Assembly (NCBI RefSeq): GCF_029210485.1
Contig: NZ_JARGET010000011.1
Location: 1-64,000 of the forward strand
From: Hoeflea sp. YIM 152468
GTDB lineage: Bacteria; Pseudomonadota; Alphaproteobacteria; Rhizobiales; Rhizobiaceae
DNA: 64,000 nt
Direction of reading: 5' to 3'
The position numbers and the translations under genes were made by a program. The notes under the pieces are model-generated. The model was not told where the DNA came from and did not search any database. It worked only from the letters and a program-made list of their open reading frames with translations. This document shows positions 44,799 to 53,284 of the stretch, piece by piece (position 1 is the stretch's first letter; each line of letters begins with the position of its first letter).

Positions 44799-45385
44799 TG
44801 GGGGGCTCCCGGAGCGGCCGCGGCGGTGCGGTCTGCTGCCGCCGTTGCCGTCACCCGTAGCCAGGCCGAGGTTTCACGCAAGGACTGATCCACCGGTTTC
44901 TGCACGGTCAGAATGGCCTGATTTTCGACCATCTGTTGCGACCCGTTCCAGGCTTGCACCCAGACACAGGGCATGTCGGGCTCGACTTCGCAATTGCCAT
45001 TGGCGCGAACGCCGCCGCAGGGGCCGTTGCGCAATTGCTTGGGGCAGTTCATGGGACAGGACATGCCGGTCGAGGACAGCACGCACTGGCCGCACATGCG
45101 GCAGTCAAACAGAAAGCCCTTGACGTGCTTCTCGATGAACTTGACCGGCCGTTCGGCACGGTCGTAACCAATAGCCTTCCAAACCGGGTGCAGGCGCAGA
45201 AAAAGATCTGCGAAACGGGCGTAGAACCACTCCAGTCCGCGCGAATGGCGGACCGCCCAGAGCCGGACAGCGAACCGCCGGGCATTGCGGCCGGTGGCCG
45301 AAACGCCCGAGGGTTTGTAGGCGGTGTTCTGGACCGCCTTCTTGTTGAGGCTTGCCTGCGTCGGTTTGGTCGGTTGGTCAGCCAT
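44795..45385 (-). CDS. MetV-like methylenetetrahydrofolate reductase partner (MTHFR C-terminal-type)
   Basis: The 196-residue protein has eight Cys at residues 95, 98, 101, 110, 114, 123, 132 and 140, in the conserved pattern CRMCGQCVLSSTGMSCP..CPKQLRNGPCGG..GNCEV..CVW. This is the MTHFR_C / MetV zinc or Fe-S domain. In acetogens MetV is the small subunit that links MetF to other electron carriers. The N-terminal half is basic and helical. The ATG at 45385 follows GGGAGA and lies inside the 3' end of the 'virulence factor' gene; the stop overlaps metF. Confidence 0.8.
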   Translation of the reverse strand: MADQPTKPTQASLNKKAVQNTAYKPSGVSATGRNARRFAVRLWAVRHSRGLEWFYARFADLFLRLHPVWKAIGYDRAERPVKFIEKHVKGFLFDCRMCGQCVLSSTGMSCPMNCPKQLRNGPCGGVRANGNCEVEPDMPCVWVQAWNGSQQMVENQAILTVQKPVDQSLRETSAWLRVTATAAADRTAAAAPGAPQ

Positions 45386-45683
45386 GGCTCTCCCTGCCTC
45401 CGCCCTTGACCAACGCCACCAGGCGCTCCCGGTCGTAGGCTGTTTCCAGTTCCGCCGCTGCCTTGTCGGCCTCGGCTTCCAGATCGTCGGAGACTTCGAC
45501 CGGGTCGGCGCGGCGCCAGTCGGCGAGATAATCATCGGTCTGGGCGGCACCGGTGCGCATCGCGCACATATCGATCGCCTCGGTGAATCTGAGGCTCAGT
45601 TCTCGCTTGGCCGAGGCCCGTCCCTTTTTGATGATCACCTGAGCTGGAATGTCACGCCAGTAGACGATAATGCAGTTGGCCAT
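45378..45683 (-). CDS. 'Virulence factor' family small protein in the metF operon
   Basis: This 101-residue protein belongs to the family labelled Virulence_fact (NCIIVYWRDIPAQVIIKKGR, RFTEAIDMCAMRTG, YLADWRR). Despite the name, its place here is metabolic: it opens the operon and overlaps the metV-like gene by 8 nt, which in turn overlaps metF. A strong AAGGAGA ribosome site precedes the ATG. Function unknown. I infer an accessory role for MetF/MetV or the methyltransferase system. Confidence 0.7.
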   Translation of the reverse strand: MANCIIVYWRDIPAQVIIKKGRASAKRELSLRFTEAIDMCAMRTGAAQTDDYLADWRRADPVEVSDDLEAEADKAAAELETAYDRERLVALVKGGGRESHG

Positions 45684-45824
45684 AGAGGTCTCCTTGAGAG
45701 TTACAATGCGCATGGGGATTTTCAGCCGCTTCGCTCACGACGACGCGCGGCGCGTCAAAAGCGACCTGAATGATGAAGCACGTATTTGGGTCGGCTTGCC
45801 GGGTCAAATCCGGGGGTGTGAAAC

Positions 45825-46595
45825 CTACCAGTAGCCCTTGGATACACCGGTCCAAAGATAAGTCCATATTGGCGGGTGAAACCGCTGGACGGAGGCAAGC
45901 TGGCTGGTTTGCGGTGCGAGGTTTCCCGCCAACGCATCCTCGACCGCCTTTATCACCATGCCACGGGATGCTGCCGCCATGGCCAGAGAATCAGTCAGCA
46001 AGGTGTCGCGTGGGTGCGGTTTGAGAAATGTCTGGTAGAGCGTGTCACCGGTATCGACCCCGGCGTCGACAAGATGCACGGTGGTTCCGTAATTCTCATG
46101 ATCGCCGGTGGCGCGGGCCCACCAGCCGCCGGCCAGGCCGCGGTATTTGGGATTGATGCCTGAATGATAGTTGAGCACCGGACAGGGAATGGCGGACAGG
46201 GTCGCTTTTGAGAGCATCCGGCAGCCGGCGAGGACTACGACATCCGGCCTTCGCGTTGAAATCAGCTGAAGGCAATCGCCGTCATTGGCAGAGGAGACCG
46301 GCGTGAGCGTCACTTCAGGCGCCACTTCGGTGCGGATGCCGCTGGTGGCGATGATCTCGTTGGTCCGGGCTTGGGCAAAGCGCTTGCCGAAACGGGAGAT
46401 GAACATGGTGCCGAATTGGCCAGCGGTCTGCAACCAGCCGATCTTGCGGGCCCTGCGCTTGAGAAAAGTGGCTTTTGATTCCGGTTGCTCCAGCGCCACC
46501 TCAAGGCCGTCAAAACGCAATGCGAGCGCATTGATGATGGCCCAGGCATAGGGGCCGCCGGCGGTGATGACGAGTATCTTGTGAGCTTTGACCAT
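45825..46595 (-). CDS. Formyltransferase-family protein
   Basis: The protein of 256 residues has the formyl-transferase N-terminal Rossmann domain, with catalytic-type residues in LNYHSGINPKYRGLAGGWW (Asn-x-His) and VDAGVDTGDT (Asp). Enzymes of this fold take a formyl group from 10-formyl-tetrahydrofolate to an amine, or hydrolyse it. It is 141 nt upstream of the virulence-factor/metV/metF operon on the same strand. Acceptor unknown: sugar-amine formylation or C1 recycling are both possible. Confidence 0.72.
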   Translation of the reverse strand: MVKAHKILVITAGGPYAWAIINALALRFDGLEVALEQPESKATFLKRRARKIGWLQTAGQFGTMFISRFGKRFAQARTNEIIATSGIRTEVAPEVTLTPVSSANDGDCLQLISTRRPDVVVLAGCRMLSKATLSAIPCPVLNYHSGINPKYRGLAGGWWARATGDHENYGTTVHLVDAGVDTGDTLYQTFLKPHPRDTLLTDSLAMAAASRGMVIKAVEDALAGNLAPQTSQLASVQRFHPPIWTYLWTGVSKGYW

Positions 46596-46837
46596 GCCGC
46601 TTCCGTCTGGATGAGACCGGGACTGTAGCATGGCAGGGTTAAGAACCGGCTACAGCCGGCGCCCCGGTTCCGTCCCCAGCAAATCTTCGGGGAAAGCCAA
46701 CCGCAGAGGCTCTCACGGTCTGACAAGCAGTCAGGCCAGAACAGACAGCGCGATCATTGGCCGGCAAAGCTGCGCACAGATCGAGGCTGTCGGGATCAGA
46801 ATCTTCGCCAAGCAGCCCATTTGCCGGGTGTCGGTTG

Positions 46838-47437
46838 ATGACGTCGGCCAAAAACACTAAAATCCGACAGGTTTCTCAACAAGAGGCGTTCACGCATTCG
46901 GTTGCGGAATATTTCGATATGTATGAAAAATCGCCTGTTGTCATCGCGTTCGGATTCTTGCTCGTTCTGGCGGGAACGGCATTGGGTCTTGGAAACACAA
47001 CAGGAAGTTTTGTTAGTTTTCCCTTCGCCGGATTTGCTGTCGGGACGATTGGCGCGGTCATTTTTACTGGAGGTTTCGAGTGGAAAAGAAAATCCGGTTC
47101 CGAGGCCGTCGTGACAGACCCAATTACAATTGCGCAACAGCGTCAAAGACAGGCCGAGACCAGGATTGCGCTTGAAAGCGAGCTTCGAGGCTGCGTGGCC
47201 CGAATTTGGATTGGGGTCATTCTATTCGCCACGGGCGTCATATTCGTGATCTGGTTCGATTTCTTCGTATCATTGCTGTCTCTGGGGGCCATTCGAGGAA
47301 GCTCCGACTTATTCTGGCTTGAACTGTTGTTGCTTGTCTTGTTCCTGCTTTGCCTGAATGACGTGAAACAGACAGTCTCGCGCTGGCTGACCGTTAAGCG
47401 TCACCTCGAAGTCCTTCAAACCGAAGACAATGTCTGA
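46838..47437 (+). CDS. Hypothetical membrane protein, AT-richer than neighbours
   Basis: The protein of about 199 residues has four hydrophobic helices, two near residues 30-75 and two near residues 125-185. A Gln/Arg-rich helical linker (ITIAQQRQRQAETRIALESELRG) lies between the pairs. No family is recognised. Codon use and base composition are AT-richer than adjacent genes, hinting at recent acquisition. The start is uncertain; the frame runs upstream to 46757. Confidence 0.45.
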   Translation: MTSAKNTKIRQVSQQEAFTHSVAEYFDMYEKSPVVIAFGFLLVLAGTALGLGNTTGSFVSFPFAGFAVGTIGAVIFTGGFEWKRKSGSEAVVTDPITIAQQRQRQAETRIALESELRGCVARIWIGVILFATGVIFVIWFDFFVSLLSLGAIRGSSDLFWLELLLLVLFLLCLNDVKQTVSRWLTVKRHLEVLQTEDNV

Positions 47438-47535
47438 CGCAGACGCGCAATCGCGGTCGCGGTGGAGTAAGGCGGGGGCGACGCATGTGAGGTGCCACAG
47501 GAAGCCACGTGCGCGAGGCAGGCCTTGGCGGTGGA

Positions 47536-48207
47536 TCAGAACAGGCGCGACAGCAAGGCGCCGGTGGCGGTGACCACCAGCGTGGCAATGGCAATCGAGA
47601 TGATGCCGAACAGGCAACCAAGTGCCAGACAGTTTCCGTCCCGCTCGGTATGCGCGACGCCGAGGATGGCAACCGCAAAAGCCGGCAGCCAGTTGCCGAA
47701 GGGAATTGGCAGCACGCAGGTGACGGCAAGGATCAGCGCAAAAATGCCAAACAGCCGTTCGCGGATCGCGCCGTCAAGCGGCCAGTTGCGCGGGCGCACC
47801 CAGGTTTCCGCGCTGCGCAGCCAGGGCGAAACCCGTGCGACCATGCGCAGGAATGTGGCCCGTTCCATGGTGTAATCGGCAAGCGCCCGGGGCAGCCAGA
47901 CCTTCTGGTAGCCAATGACCATCTGCCAGGCGACAAAAACCATCGGCAGGCCCAGAACCATGGTGGCGCCCGGTGGCAGCGGAATGAGATTTGGCAAGGC
48001 GAACACCAGCAGAAAGGCACCGAAGGAGCGATCGTCAAGCGCATTGGCAATTTCGCGCATGCTGATGCGTTCGCCTGACTCGCGGGCCAGGCGCTCGAGC
48101 AGCTCCGACAGCTTTTCAGGAGCGCGCTTTGTGCCGGCGTTGACGGTAGGAACGGATGCGATGGCGGACTGGTGACTCACTGCGGGTACCCTGAATGACA
48201 AGCTCAT
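47536..48207 (-). CDS. exoD: ExoD family membrane protein
   Basis: The 223-residue protein has the ExoD layout: a helical N-terminus (LSELLERLARESGERISMREIANAL), then hydrophobic stretches (FGAFLLVFALPNLIPLPPGATMVLGLPMVFVAWQMVIG and ILAVTCVLPIPFGNWLPAFAVAILGVAHTERDG). ExoD in Sinorhizobium affects exopolysaccharide production and alkali tolerance; its mechanism is unknown. The start is chosen at 48207; ATG 48252 is possible. Confidence 0.8.
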   Translation of the reverse strand: MSLSFRVPAVSHQSAIASVPTVNAGTKRAPEKLSELLERLARESGERISMREIANALDDRSFGAFLLVFALPNLIPLPPGATMVLGLPMVFVAWQMVIGYQKVWLPRALADYTMERATFLRMVARVSPWLRSAETWVRPRNWPLDGAIRERLFGIFALILAVTCVLPIPFGNWLPAFAVAILGVAHTERDGNCLALGCLFGIISIAIATLVVTATGALLSRLF

Positions 48208-48325
48208 TCCATCTAAGCACGGATTGCTTAAAAAATATGGCAATGGCTGTCTCATTTCTTGAAGACAGGACAATAATCTTCATGGGTACATTTTTGGCTT
48301 GTACAGGCTCACCCGGTTCGCGCGA

Positions 48326-48943
48326 TCAGAGCGGCGCCAGCGCCTGTTTCAGATCACCATAGCCGGTATCGCGCCGCTCGAAGCGCAAGCCGAGTCGTTG
48401 CGCGGCAGCGCGGGCCTTTGCGTCAAGCTCGGGGTCGTCGGTCTGGGCCAGATACAGTGCCCGGTCGTAATGGCCGAAATAGGTGTCGCGCAACTCTGGA
48501 TACCGGTCGAGACCAAGCGGGCGAACAAGAAAAGCCTCGAAATGGCGGGCCAGAAAATCGGTGATGAAAAAAGTCGTCATCATCTCGTCGCCGGCCGCCT
48601 CAAAGGCCTGATTGCCGATGTAAAATGAAAAGCAGTGCGGGCCGGCGATCCGTTCGACGCCATGCGCCTGGCAGACCTTGTCGAGATCGCCGCCGGTGCC
48701 GCAATCTGCATAGCCGATGAAAATGTGTTCGAAACCTTCTTCGCGGGCCGCGCGGATGGCACGGTCAACGGCGGGTGCAATGCGATCCGGGTAGTGATGA
48801 AAATTCGCGTCGATGCACTTCAAATCGACATGGTCGTGACCAAGCTGCCGGGTGACGGCCAAAACTTCACGGCCAATCATGCCGCAGGCGATGACCCGCA
48901 CGGTTTTTCTGGCGTAGCCGGCCGCATCCGGGTGCTTTGCCAT
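48326..48943 (-). CDS. DUF1638 protein associated with corrinoid methyltransferase genes
   Basis: This 205-residue protein of the DUF1638 family has an N-terminal Rossmann-like motif with Cys (VRVIACGMIGREVLAV), a conserved-looking HHYP segment, FIGYADCGTGGDLD, GPHCFSFYIG and MTTFFITDFL. It has Cys residues in three of these conserved spots, suggesting metal or thiol chemistry. Such proteins recur beside MttB-type methyltransferases and in methanogens; no biochemical function is known to me. It is 335 nt downstream of the corrinoid protein gene on the same strand, with an entericidin gene on the opposite strand between them. Confidence 0.75.
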   Translation of the reverse strand: MAKHPDAAGYARKTVRVIACGMIGREVLAVTRQLGHDHVDLKCIDANFHHYPDRIAPAVDRAIRAAREEGFEHIFIGYADCGTGGDLDKVCQAHGVERIAGPHCFSFYIGNQAFEAAGDEMMTTFFITDFLARHFEAFLVRPLGLDRYPELRDTYFGHYDRALYLAQTDDPELDAKARAAAQRLGLRFERRDTGYGDLKQALAPL

Positions 48944-49021
48944 CAGTTTGCCTTTCGTCTCCGCTACATGCCTTATTGCAACAGCCGCTACGGCTGCACC
49001 CAATTCGGAGTTCAGTTGACC

Positions 49022-49153
49022 ATGACACATTTCAAGATTGCAACCCTGTTCATTATCGCCCTCACGCTTGCCTCCTGCGCCAACACGATACGCGGCGTTG
49101 GAAAGGACGTGAAGGAATCAGTTGTTGCAGTCGGCGATGCTGTGACCGGCTAG
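49022..49153 (+). CDS. Entericidin-type small lipoprotein
   Basis: This 43-residue lipoprotein has a hydrophobic signal with lipobox TLASC (Cys19) and the entericidin-like mature part ANTIRGVGKDVKESVVAVGDAVTG. GGAG precedes the ATG by about 12 nt. It is divergent from the DUF1638 gene, with a 78-nt shared region. Entericidins are stress-induced envelope lipoproteins. Confidence 0.75.
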   Translation: MTHFKIATLFIIALTLASCANTIRGVGKDVKESVVAVGDAVTG

Positions 49154-49277
49154 CCGGACGGCACGCAGCAACACGGGGCAAATCCAAGACAAATTGCGGA
49201 CTGCCCGTCTGCGGCGGACGATCATCGAGGGCGCTTCCGCGCATTTGAGCTGAGTGGAAGCGCGCCTGGAAGTCGGG

Positions 49278-49976
49278 TCAGGCGCCGGCGAGACGGTTGT
49301 GGCGGCGCTTGATCAGCTCCTTGGCTGTCTCGACGGCAACGGCGGCATCACGGCAATAGGCGTCGGCGCCCACGGCCTTGCCGAATTCCTCGTTGAGCGG
49401 CGCTCCGCCGACCAGAACGATGAAATCATCTCGGATGCCCTTTTCCTTCATCGTGTCGATGACGACCTTCATGTAGGGCATGGTGGTCGTCAGCAGTGCC
49501 GACATGCCGAGAATATCGGGTTGCTCGCGTTCGATCGCCTCGATGTATTTTTCGACAGGGTTGTTGATGCCAAGATCAATGACATCGAAGCCGGCACCTT
49601 CCATCATCATGCCGACGAGGTTCTTGCCGATATCGTGAATGTCGCCCTTGACGGTACCAATGACCATCTTGCCGAGTTTTGGTGCGCCGGTTTCGATCAG
49701 AAGCGGCCGCAAGATGAACATGCCGGCCTTCATGGCATTGGCGCTCATCAGCACTTCCGGCACAAACAGAATTCCGTCACGGAAATCTTCGCCAACAATG
49801 CGCATGCCCTCGACAAGAGCCTCGGTCAGCAAATCATAGGGAGTCCAGCCGCGGCTGAGCAGGATATTGGTGCCTTCCTCGATTTCTTCCTTGAGCCCGT
49901 CATAGAGGTCGTCATGCATCTGCTGAACAAGTTCATCATCGGAGAGTTCGGACAGGATAATTTCTTCGTCAGACAT
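49278..49976 (-). CDS. Corrinoid-binding methyltransferase protein (MttC/MtgC-like)
   Basis: The 232-residue protein has an N-terminal helical cap (residues 1-95) and a B12-binding Rossmann domain. The base-off/His-on motif is Asp112-x-His114-x2-Gly117 (GDIHDIGKNL), with His114 the lower Co ligand; also GMMMEGAGFDVIDLGINNP and VLVGGAPLNEEFGKAVGAD. It carries the methyl group from MttB-type enzymes to the folate methyltransferase. AGGGA precedes the ATG. It is divergent from mttB-like (253 nt between starts). Confidence 0.88.
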   Translation of the reverse strand: MSDEEIILSELSDDELVQQMHDDLYDGLKEEIEEGTNILLSRGWTPYDLLTEALVEGMRIVGEDFRDGILFVPEVLMSANAMKAGMFILRPLLIETGAPKLGKMVIGTVKGDIHDIGKNLVGMMMEGAGFDVIDLGINNPVEKYIEAIEREQPDILGMSALLTTTMPYMKVVIDTMKEKGIRDDFIVLVGGAPLNEEFGKAVGADAYCRDAAVAVETAKELIKRRHNRLAGA

Positions 49977-50228
49977 TGGCTTTTCCCTTGAATGCACCTA
50001 TCGAGTGGTTCGACGCACCAGACCCCTTGTGCATAGCGATATAGGCGATCGTTTGCAAAAAGTTCCTTGAAAACGACGCGCATGTCGGAAAAAGCGACTG
50101 AGAGGCTTTTTGCTCAATATTCCTGCAGCGCCAGGGCTTGGCGCTGAGAGGAAGGTGCGGGGTCTTCTTTTGGCTAGCATGGCATGTCAGGCGTGATGGT
50201 GCGCCAATCTAGAATAAGCAGGCTTTTC

Positions 50229-51818
50229 ATGGTGAATCCAGACACGCTTTCCACCCCTGAACTGGCTCAGGATGCAGCGCCGGAAGCGGCGGCAGGGCGA
50301 CGCGGCAAAGGTGCCGCAGGGCGCCGGGCGCTTCGCTCCGGCGGTGGCCCCGGTCAATCCATGCCCTTCATCCAGCGCAAGCTGGGCGAATACGAGGTGC
50401 TGGACGAGGAGGGCCTCAGCCTGATCGAACGCAATGCCGATAGGATTCTCGAGGAAATCGGCATCGAATTTCGCGATGACGCGGAGGCGCTTGCGCTGTG
50501 GCGCGAGGCCGGTGCAGATGTCAAGGGTGAGCGGGTCCGGTTTCCGAAAGGACTGTGCCGCCAACTGCTGAAGACCGCGCCTGAAGTGTTCACCCAGCAC
50601 GCCCGCAATCCCGCCCGCTCGGTACAGATCGGTGGCAAGGCCACGGTTTTTGCGCCGGTCTACGGTCCGCCCTTCGTTCGCGATCTTGATGGCGAGCGCC
50701 GCTATGCGACGATCGAGGATTTCCGCAATTTCGTCAAGCTGGCCTATATGGCGCCGTCGCTGCACCATTCCGGCGGAACCGTCTGCGAGCCGGTCGATGT
50801 GCCGGTCAACAAGCGCCATTTCGACATGGTCTACAGCCATATGAAATACAGCGACAAGCCATTCATGGGCTCGGTGACCGCGCCGGAACGGGCCGAAGAC
50901 ACGATCGAGATGTGCAAGATTCTGTTTGGCGCCGAATTCGTCGACCAGAATTGCGTCACGCTCAATCTGATCAACGCCAACTCGCCGATGGTGTTTGATG
51001 AAACCATGCTTGGCGCGCTCAAGGTCTATGCCCGCAACAATCAGGCGTGCGTGGTCTCGCCCTTCATTCTTGCCGGCGCGATGAGCCCGGTGACGGTAAT
51101 CGGCACCCTGACCCAGATACTGGCCGAAGTGCTGGCGGGCGCCGCCTTCACCCAGCTTGTCAGGCCCGGTGCGCCGGTGCTGTTCGGCACCTTCGCTGCG
51201 TCGATCTCGATGCAGTCAGGCGCGCCGACCTTCGGAACGCCGGAGCCGGCACTGGTCTCCTATGGCGCCGCGCAACTGGCGCGCCGGCTGAAACTGCCGT
51301 TCCGCACCGGGGGATCGCTCTGCGGTTCCAAGATCACCGACGCGCAGGCTGCGCATGAGAGCGCGGCGACGCTGAGCATGACCCTGCTGGCGGGAACCAA
51401 CTTTGCCTTGCACGCGGCCGGATGGCTTGAGGGCGGGCTGGTCAGTTCCTATGAAAAATTCATGATCGATGTCGATCAGCTGGGCATGCAACAGCGTTTC
51501 GCCGAAGGCATTGATCTGTCGGAAACCGGGCAGGCACTGGATGCGATTGCAGAGGTCGGACCGGGCAACCATTATCTCGGTTGCGCCCATACTCAGGCCA
51601 ATTTCCAGCAGGCATTCTTCCGCTCGTCGCTGGCCGACAATAATTCCTACGAGCAATGGCTGGCGGAGGGTGAAAAGCGGATTGAGGAGCGCGCCCGTAG
51701 CCTGTGCCGGTCCTGGCTCGACAGCTATGTGGCGCCGGAGCTGAATCCGGCGATTGATCAGGCGTTGCTCGACTACATCGCGATGCGCAAGGATTCGATG
51801 CCCGACGCCTTCACATGA
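50229..51818 (+). CDS. MttB-superfamily (non-pyrrolysine) methylamine/betaine:corrinoid methyltransferase
   Basis: This 529-residue protein has the MttB TIM-barrel layout (ADRILEEIGIEFRDDAEALALWREAGA, HSGGTVCEPVDVP, VTLNLINANSPM, GNHYLGCAHTQANFQ). The single uninterrupted frame contains no in-frame TAG, so no pyrrolysine. Non-Pyl homologues (MtgB, MtpB, MtcB types) demethylate quaternary amines such as glycine betaine, proline betaine or carnitine, rather than trimethylamine. The betaine importer and dimethylglycine-type flavoprotein in the window favour a betaine substrate (inference). The ATG at 50229 is preferred; an in-frame ATG at 50184 would add 15 residues. Confidence 0.87.
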   Translation: MVNPDTLSTPELAQDAAPEAAAGRRGKGAAGRRALRSGGGPGQSMPFIQRKLGEYEVLDEEGLSLIERNADRILEEIGIEFRDDAEALALWREAGADVKGERVRFPKGLCRQLLKTAPEVFTQHARNPARSVQIGGKATVFAPVYGPPFVRDLDGERRYATIEDFRNFVKLAYMAPSLHHSGGTVCEPVDVPVNKRHFDMVYSHMKYSDKPFMGSVTAPERAEDTIEMCKILFGAEFVDQNCVTLNLINANSPMVFDETMLGALKVYARNNQACVVSPFILAGAMSPVTVIGTLTQILAEVLAGAAFTQLVRPGAPVLFGTFAASISMQSGAPTFGTPEPALVSYGAAQLARRLKLPFRTGGSLCGSKITDAQAAHESAATLSMTLLAGTNFALHAAGWLEGGLVSSYEKFMIDVDQLGMQQRFAEGIDLSETGQALDAIAEVGPGNHYLGCAHTQANFQQAFFRSSLADNNSYEQWLAEGEKRIEERARSLCRSWLDSYVAPELNPAIDQALLDYIAMRKDSMPDAFT

Positions 51819-51915
51819 ACACAGCCCGGTAGCGCCAGGGAGATAGGCGGGCAGGATAAGGTCGCAAGCCTCATTCACAAGGAGGTCTGGCGGTCCGCGT
51901 TCAAGGGCCGGGGGC

Positions 51916-52647
51916 GTGGTGGCTAACGTCATTGCACCGGATCGGCGGATAAATTCGCTGCTTGCAGGTGCTTTGGCGGCATACGGCCTGTGCATCCGTG
52001 GCTGGGTGGTGCCGGATGGCGAATCGCCGCTCGCGAAAGCCGGGCTTTGTCTTGCCGCAGGCGAACCTGCCCATGCCGTCTGTCTTGTCGGGCATGGCGG
52101 CGGTGGGTTCTGGCCGATATTCGCCGCGTGGCACCGGTTGAATTCCGGGGTGCGCGAGCCGCTCGACAGCTGGTCGAAATCCGTCATCACACCGATCGCT
52201 CGGGCTGTTGGCGGGGAGGCGGTGTTTCCTTCCGACAAACCCTGGCGTCCGTTTCAGCAATGGGGGATGGCCGCCGAGGGGCTGAAAGCCTCGCCGTTGG
52301 GGATGTTGATTCATCCCGTCTATGGATTGTGGCATGGCTATCGCGGTGCCATCCTGTTCAGCGCCTTGGATGTGTCGGGGTGGCCGGAGGACGTTGCCCG
52401 GCTGAGACAAATCACCACACACCCGTGCGACAGCTGTGCCACCAAGCCCTGCCTCACGCGCTGTCCGGTCGATGCGTTTAAGCCGGATGGTCTGGCGGTG
52501 ACTGCCTGCCGCGACCACTTGAATACAGTCGCGGGTCAGCAAGGCTGCATGACGTCTGGGTGTCTGGCGCGCGAAGCCTGCCCAGTGGGGCAGACCTATC
52601 GCTACAGTGCAGCACAAATCCGGTTCTACATGACAGCCTTTGCATAA
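51916..52647 (+). CDS. 2[4Fe-4S] ferredoxin-like protein downstream of the methyltransferase gene
   Basis: The 243-residue protein has an unrecognised N-terminal part of about 170 residues and a C-terminal ferredoxin-like section with eight or more Cys: CDSCATKPCLTRCPVDAF, then C..GCMTSGCLAREACP. This resembles the ferredoxin module of QueG-like proteins without their B12 catalytic domain. A GTG start follows GGGG-rich sequence. It is 97 nt after mttB-like on the same strand, so it may donate electrons for corrinoid reactivation; unproven. Confidence 0.65.
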   Translation: MVANVIAPDRRINSLLAGALAAYGLCIRGWVVPDGESPLAKAGLCLAAGEPAHAVCLVGHGGGGFWPIFAAWHRLNSGVREPLDSWSKSVITPIARAVGGEAVFPSDKPWRPFQQWGMAAEGLKASPLGMLIHPVYGLWHGYRGAILFSALDVSGWPEDVARLRQITTHPCDSCATKPCLTRCPVDAFKPDGLAVTACRDHLNTVAGQQGCMTSGCLAREACPVGQTYRYSAAQIRFYMTAFA

Positions 52648-52717
52648 AAATGCAGCGGCACCCAAGGATTGCCGGATTCGAGTCGTCATAGCTTTGATGA
52701 TGGAGACGAGTGCGCGC

Positions 52718-53284
52718 ATGGAACCACCGACCCGGATCGACGAACCGGCGGACCAGACGCTAGCCACGCTGGCTTCGAATGGCGACCGTGCGGCCTTTGC
52801 CCTGCTGGTTGAACGTCACTACGACTTTATTCATCGTGTGGCTTGGAAATGGTGCCGCGACCGCTCTGCGGCGGAAGACATTGCGCAGAATGTCTGTTTG
52901 CGGCTTGGGGCCACGATCCGCACCTGGCGCAACGAAAGCGCCTTGAGGACCTGGCTTTATCGCCTGACCATCAATGCGGCGCATGACCATGCCCGATCGA
53001 TGGCGCGGGAAGTGCGCCGGACGAAGGCCTGGTCGGTTCATGCCATGGCTCTCGGGGAGGAGCAGGAAGAGGATGCTGCAGGCGATGGCGATCATCTGTG
53101 GGCTGCGGTTCGCAGCCTGCCGGAAAAGCAGCGCGATGCCGTGCTTCTGGTTTATGGCGAAGAAATGACCCACGCCGCGGCCGCCGTGGTGATGGGCTGC
53201 GCCGAAACCACGATTTCCTATCATCTGCACACGGCGCGGAAGCGGCTGAAGCGGCTGCTTGGCGAGCCTGGAGACGAGACATGA
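52718..53284 (+). CDS. ECF-type RNA polymerase sigma factor
   Basis: The 188-residue protein has sigma region 2 (FALLVERHYDFIHRVAWKWCRDRSAAEDIAQNVCLRL, RTWLYRLTINAAHDHARS) and region 4 (LPEKQRDAVLLVYGEEMTHAAAAVVMGCAETTISYHLHTARKRLKRLL). The start is uncertain: ATGs at 52697, 52700 and 52718 are in frame, and the last has GGAG upstream. The gene overlaps the next one by ATGA. Together they look like a sigma/anti-sigma-type pair. Confidence 0.85.
   Translation: MEPPTRIDEPADQTLATLASNGDRAAFALLVERHYDFIHRVAWKWCRDRSAAEDIAQNVCLRLGATIRTWRNESALRTWLYRLTINAAHDHARSMAREVRRTKAWSVHAMALGEEQEEDAAGDGDHLWAAVRSLPEKQRDAVLLVYGEEMTHAAAAVVMGCAETTISYHLHTARKRLKRLLGEPGDET

Noticed and set aside
50229-51818. Pyrrolysine-type (in-frame TAG) MttB
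   Set aside because: The whole gene is open in one frame without an internal TAG, so it is a non-Pyl homologue.
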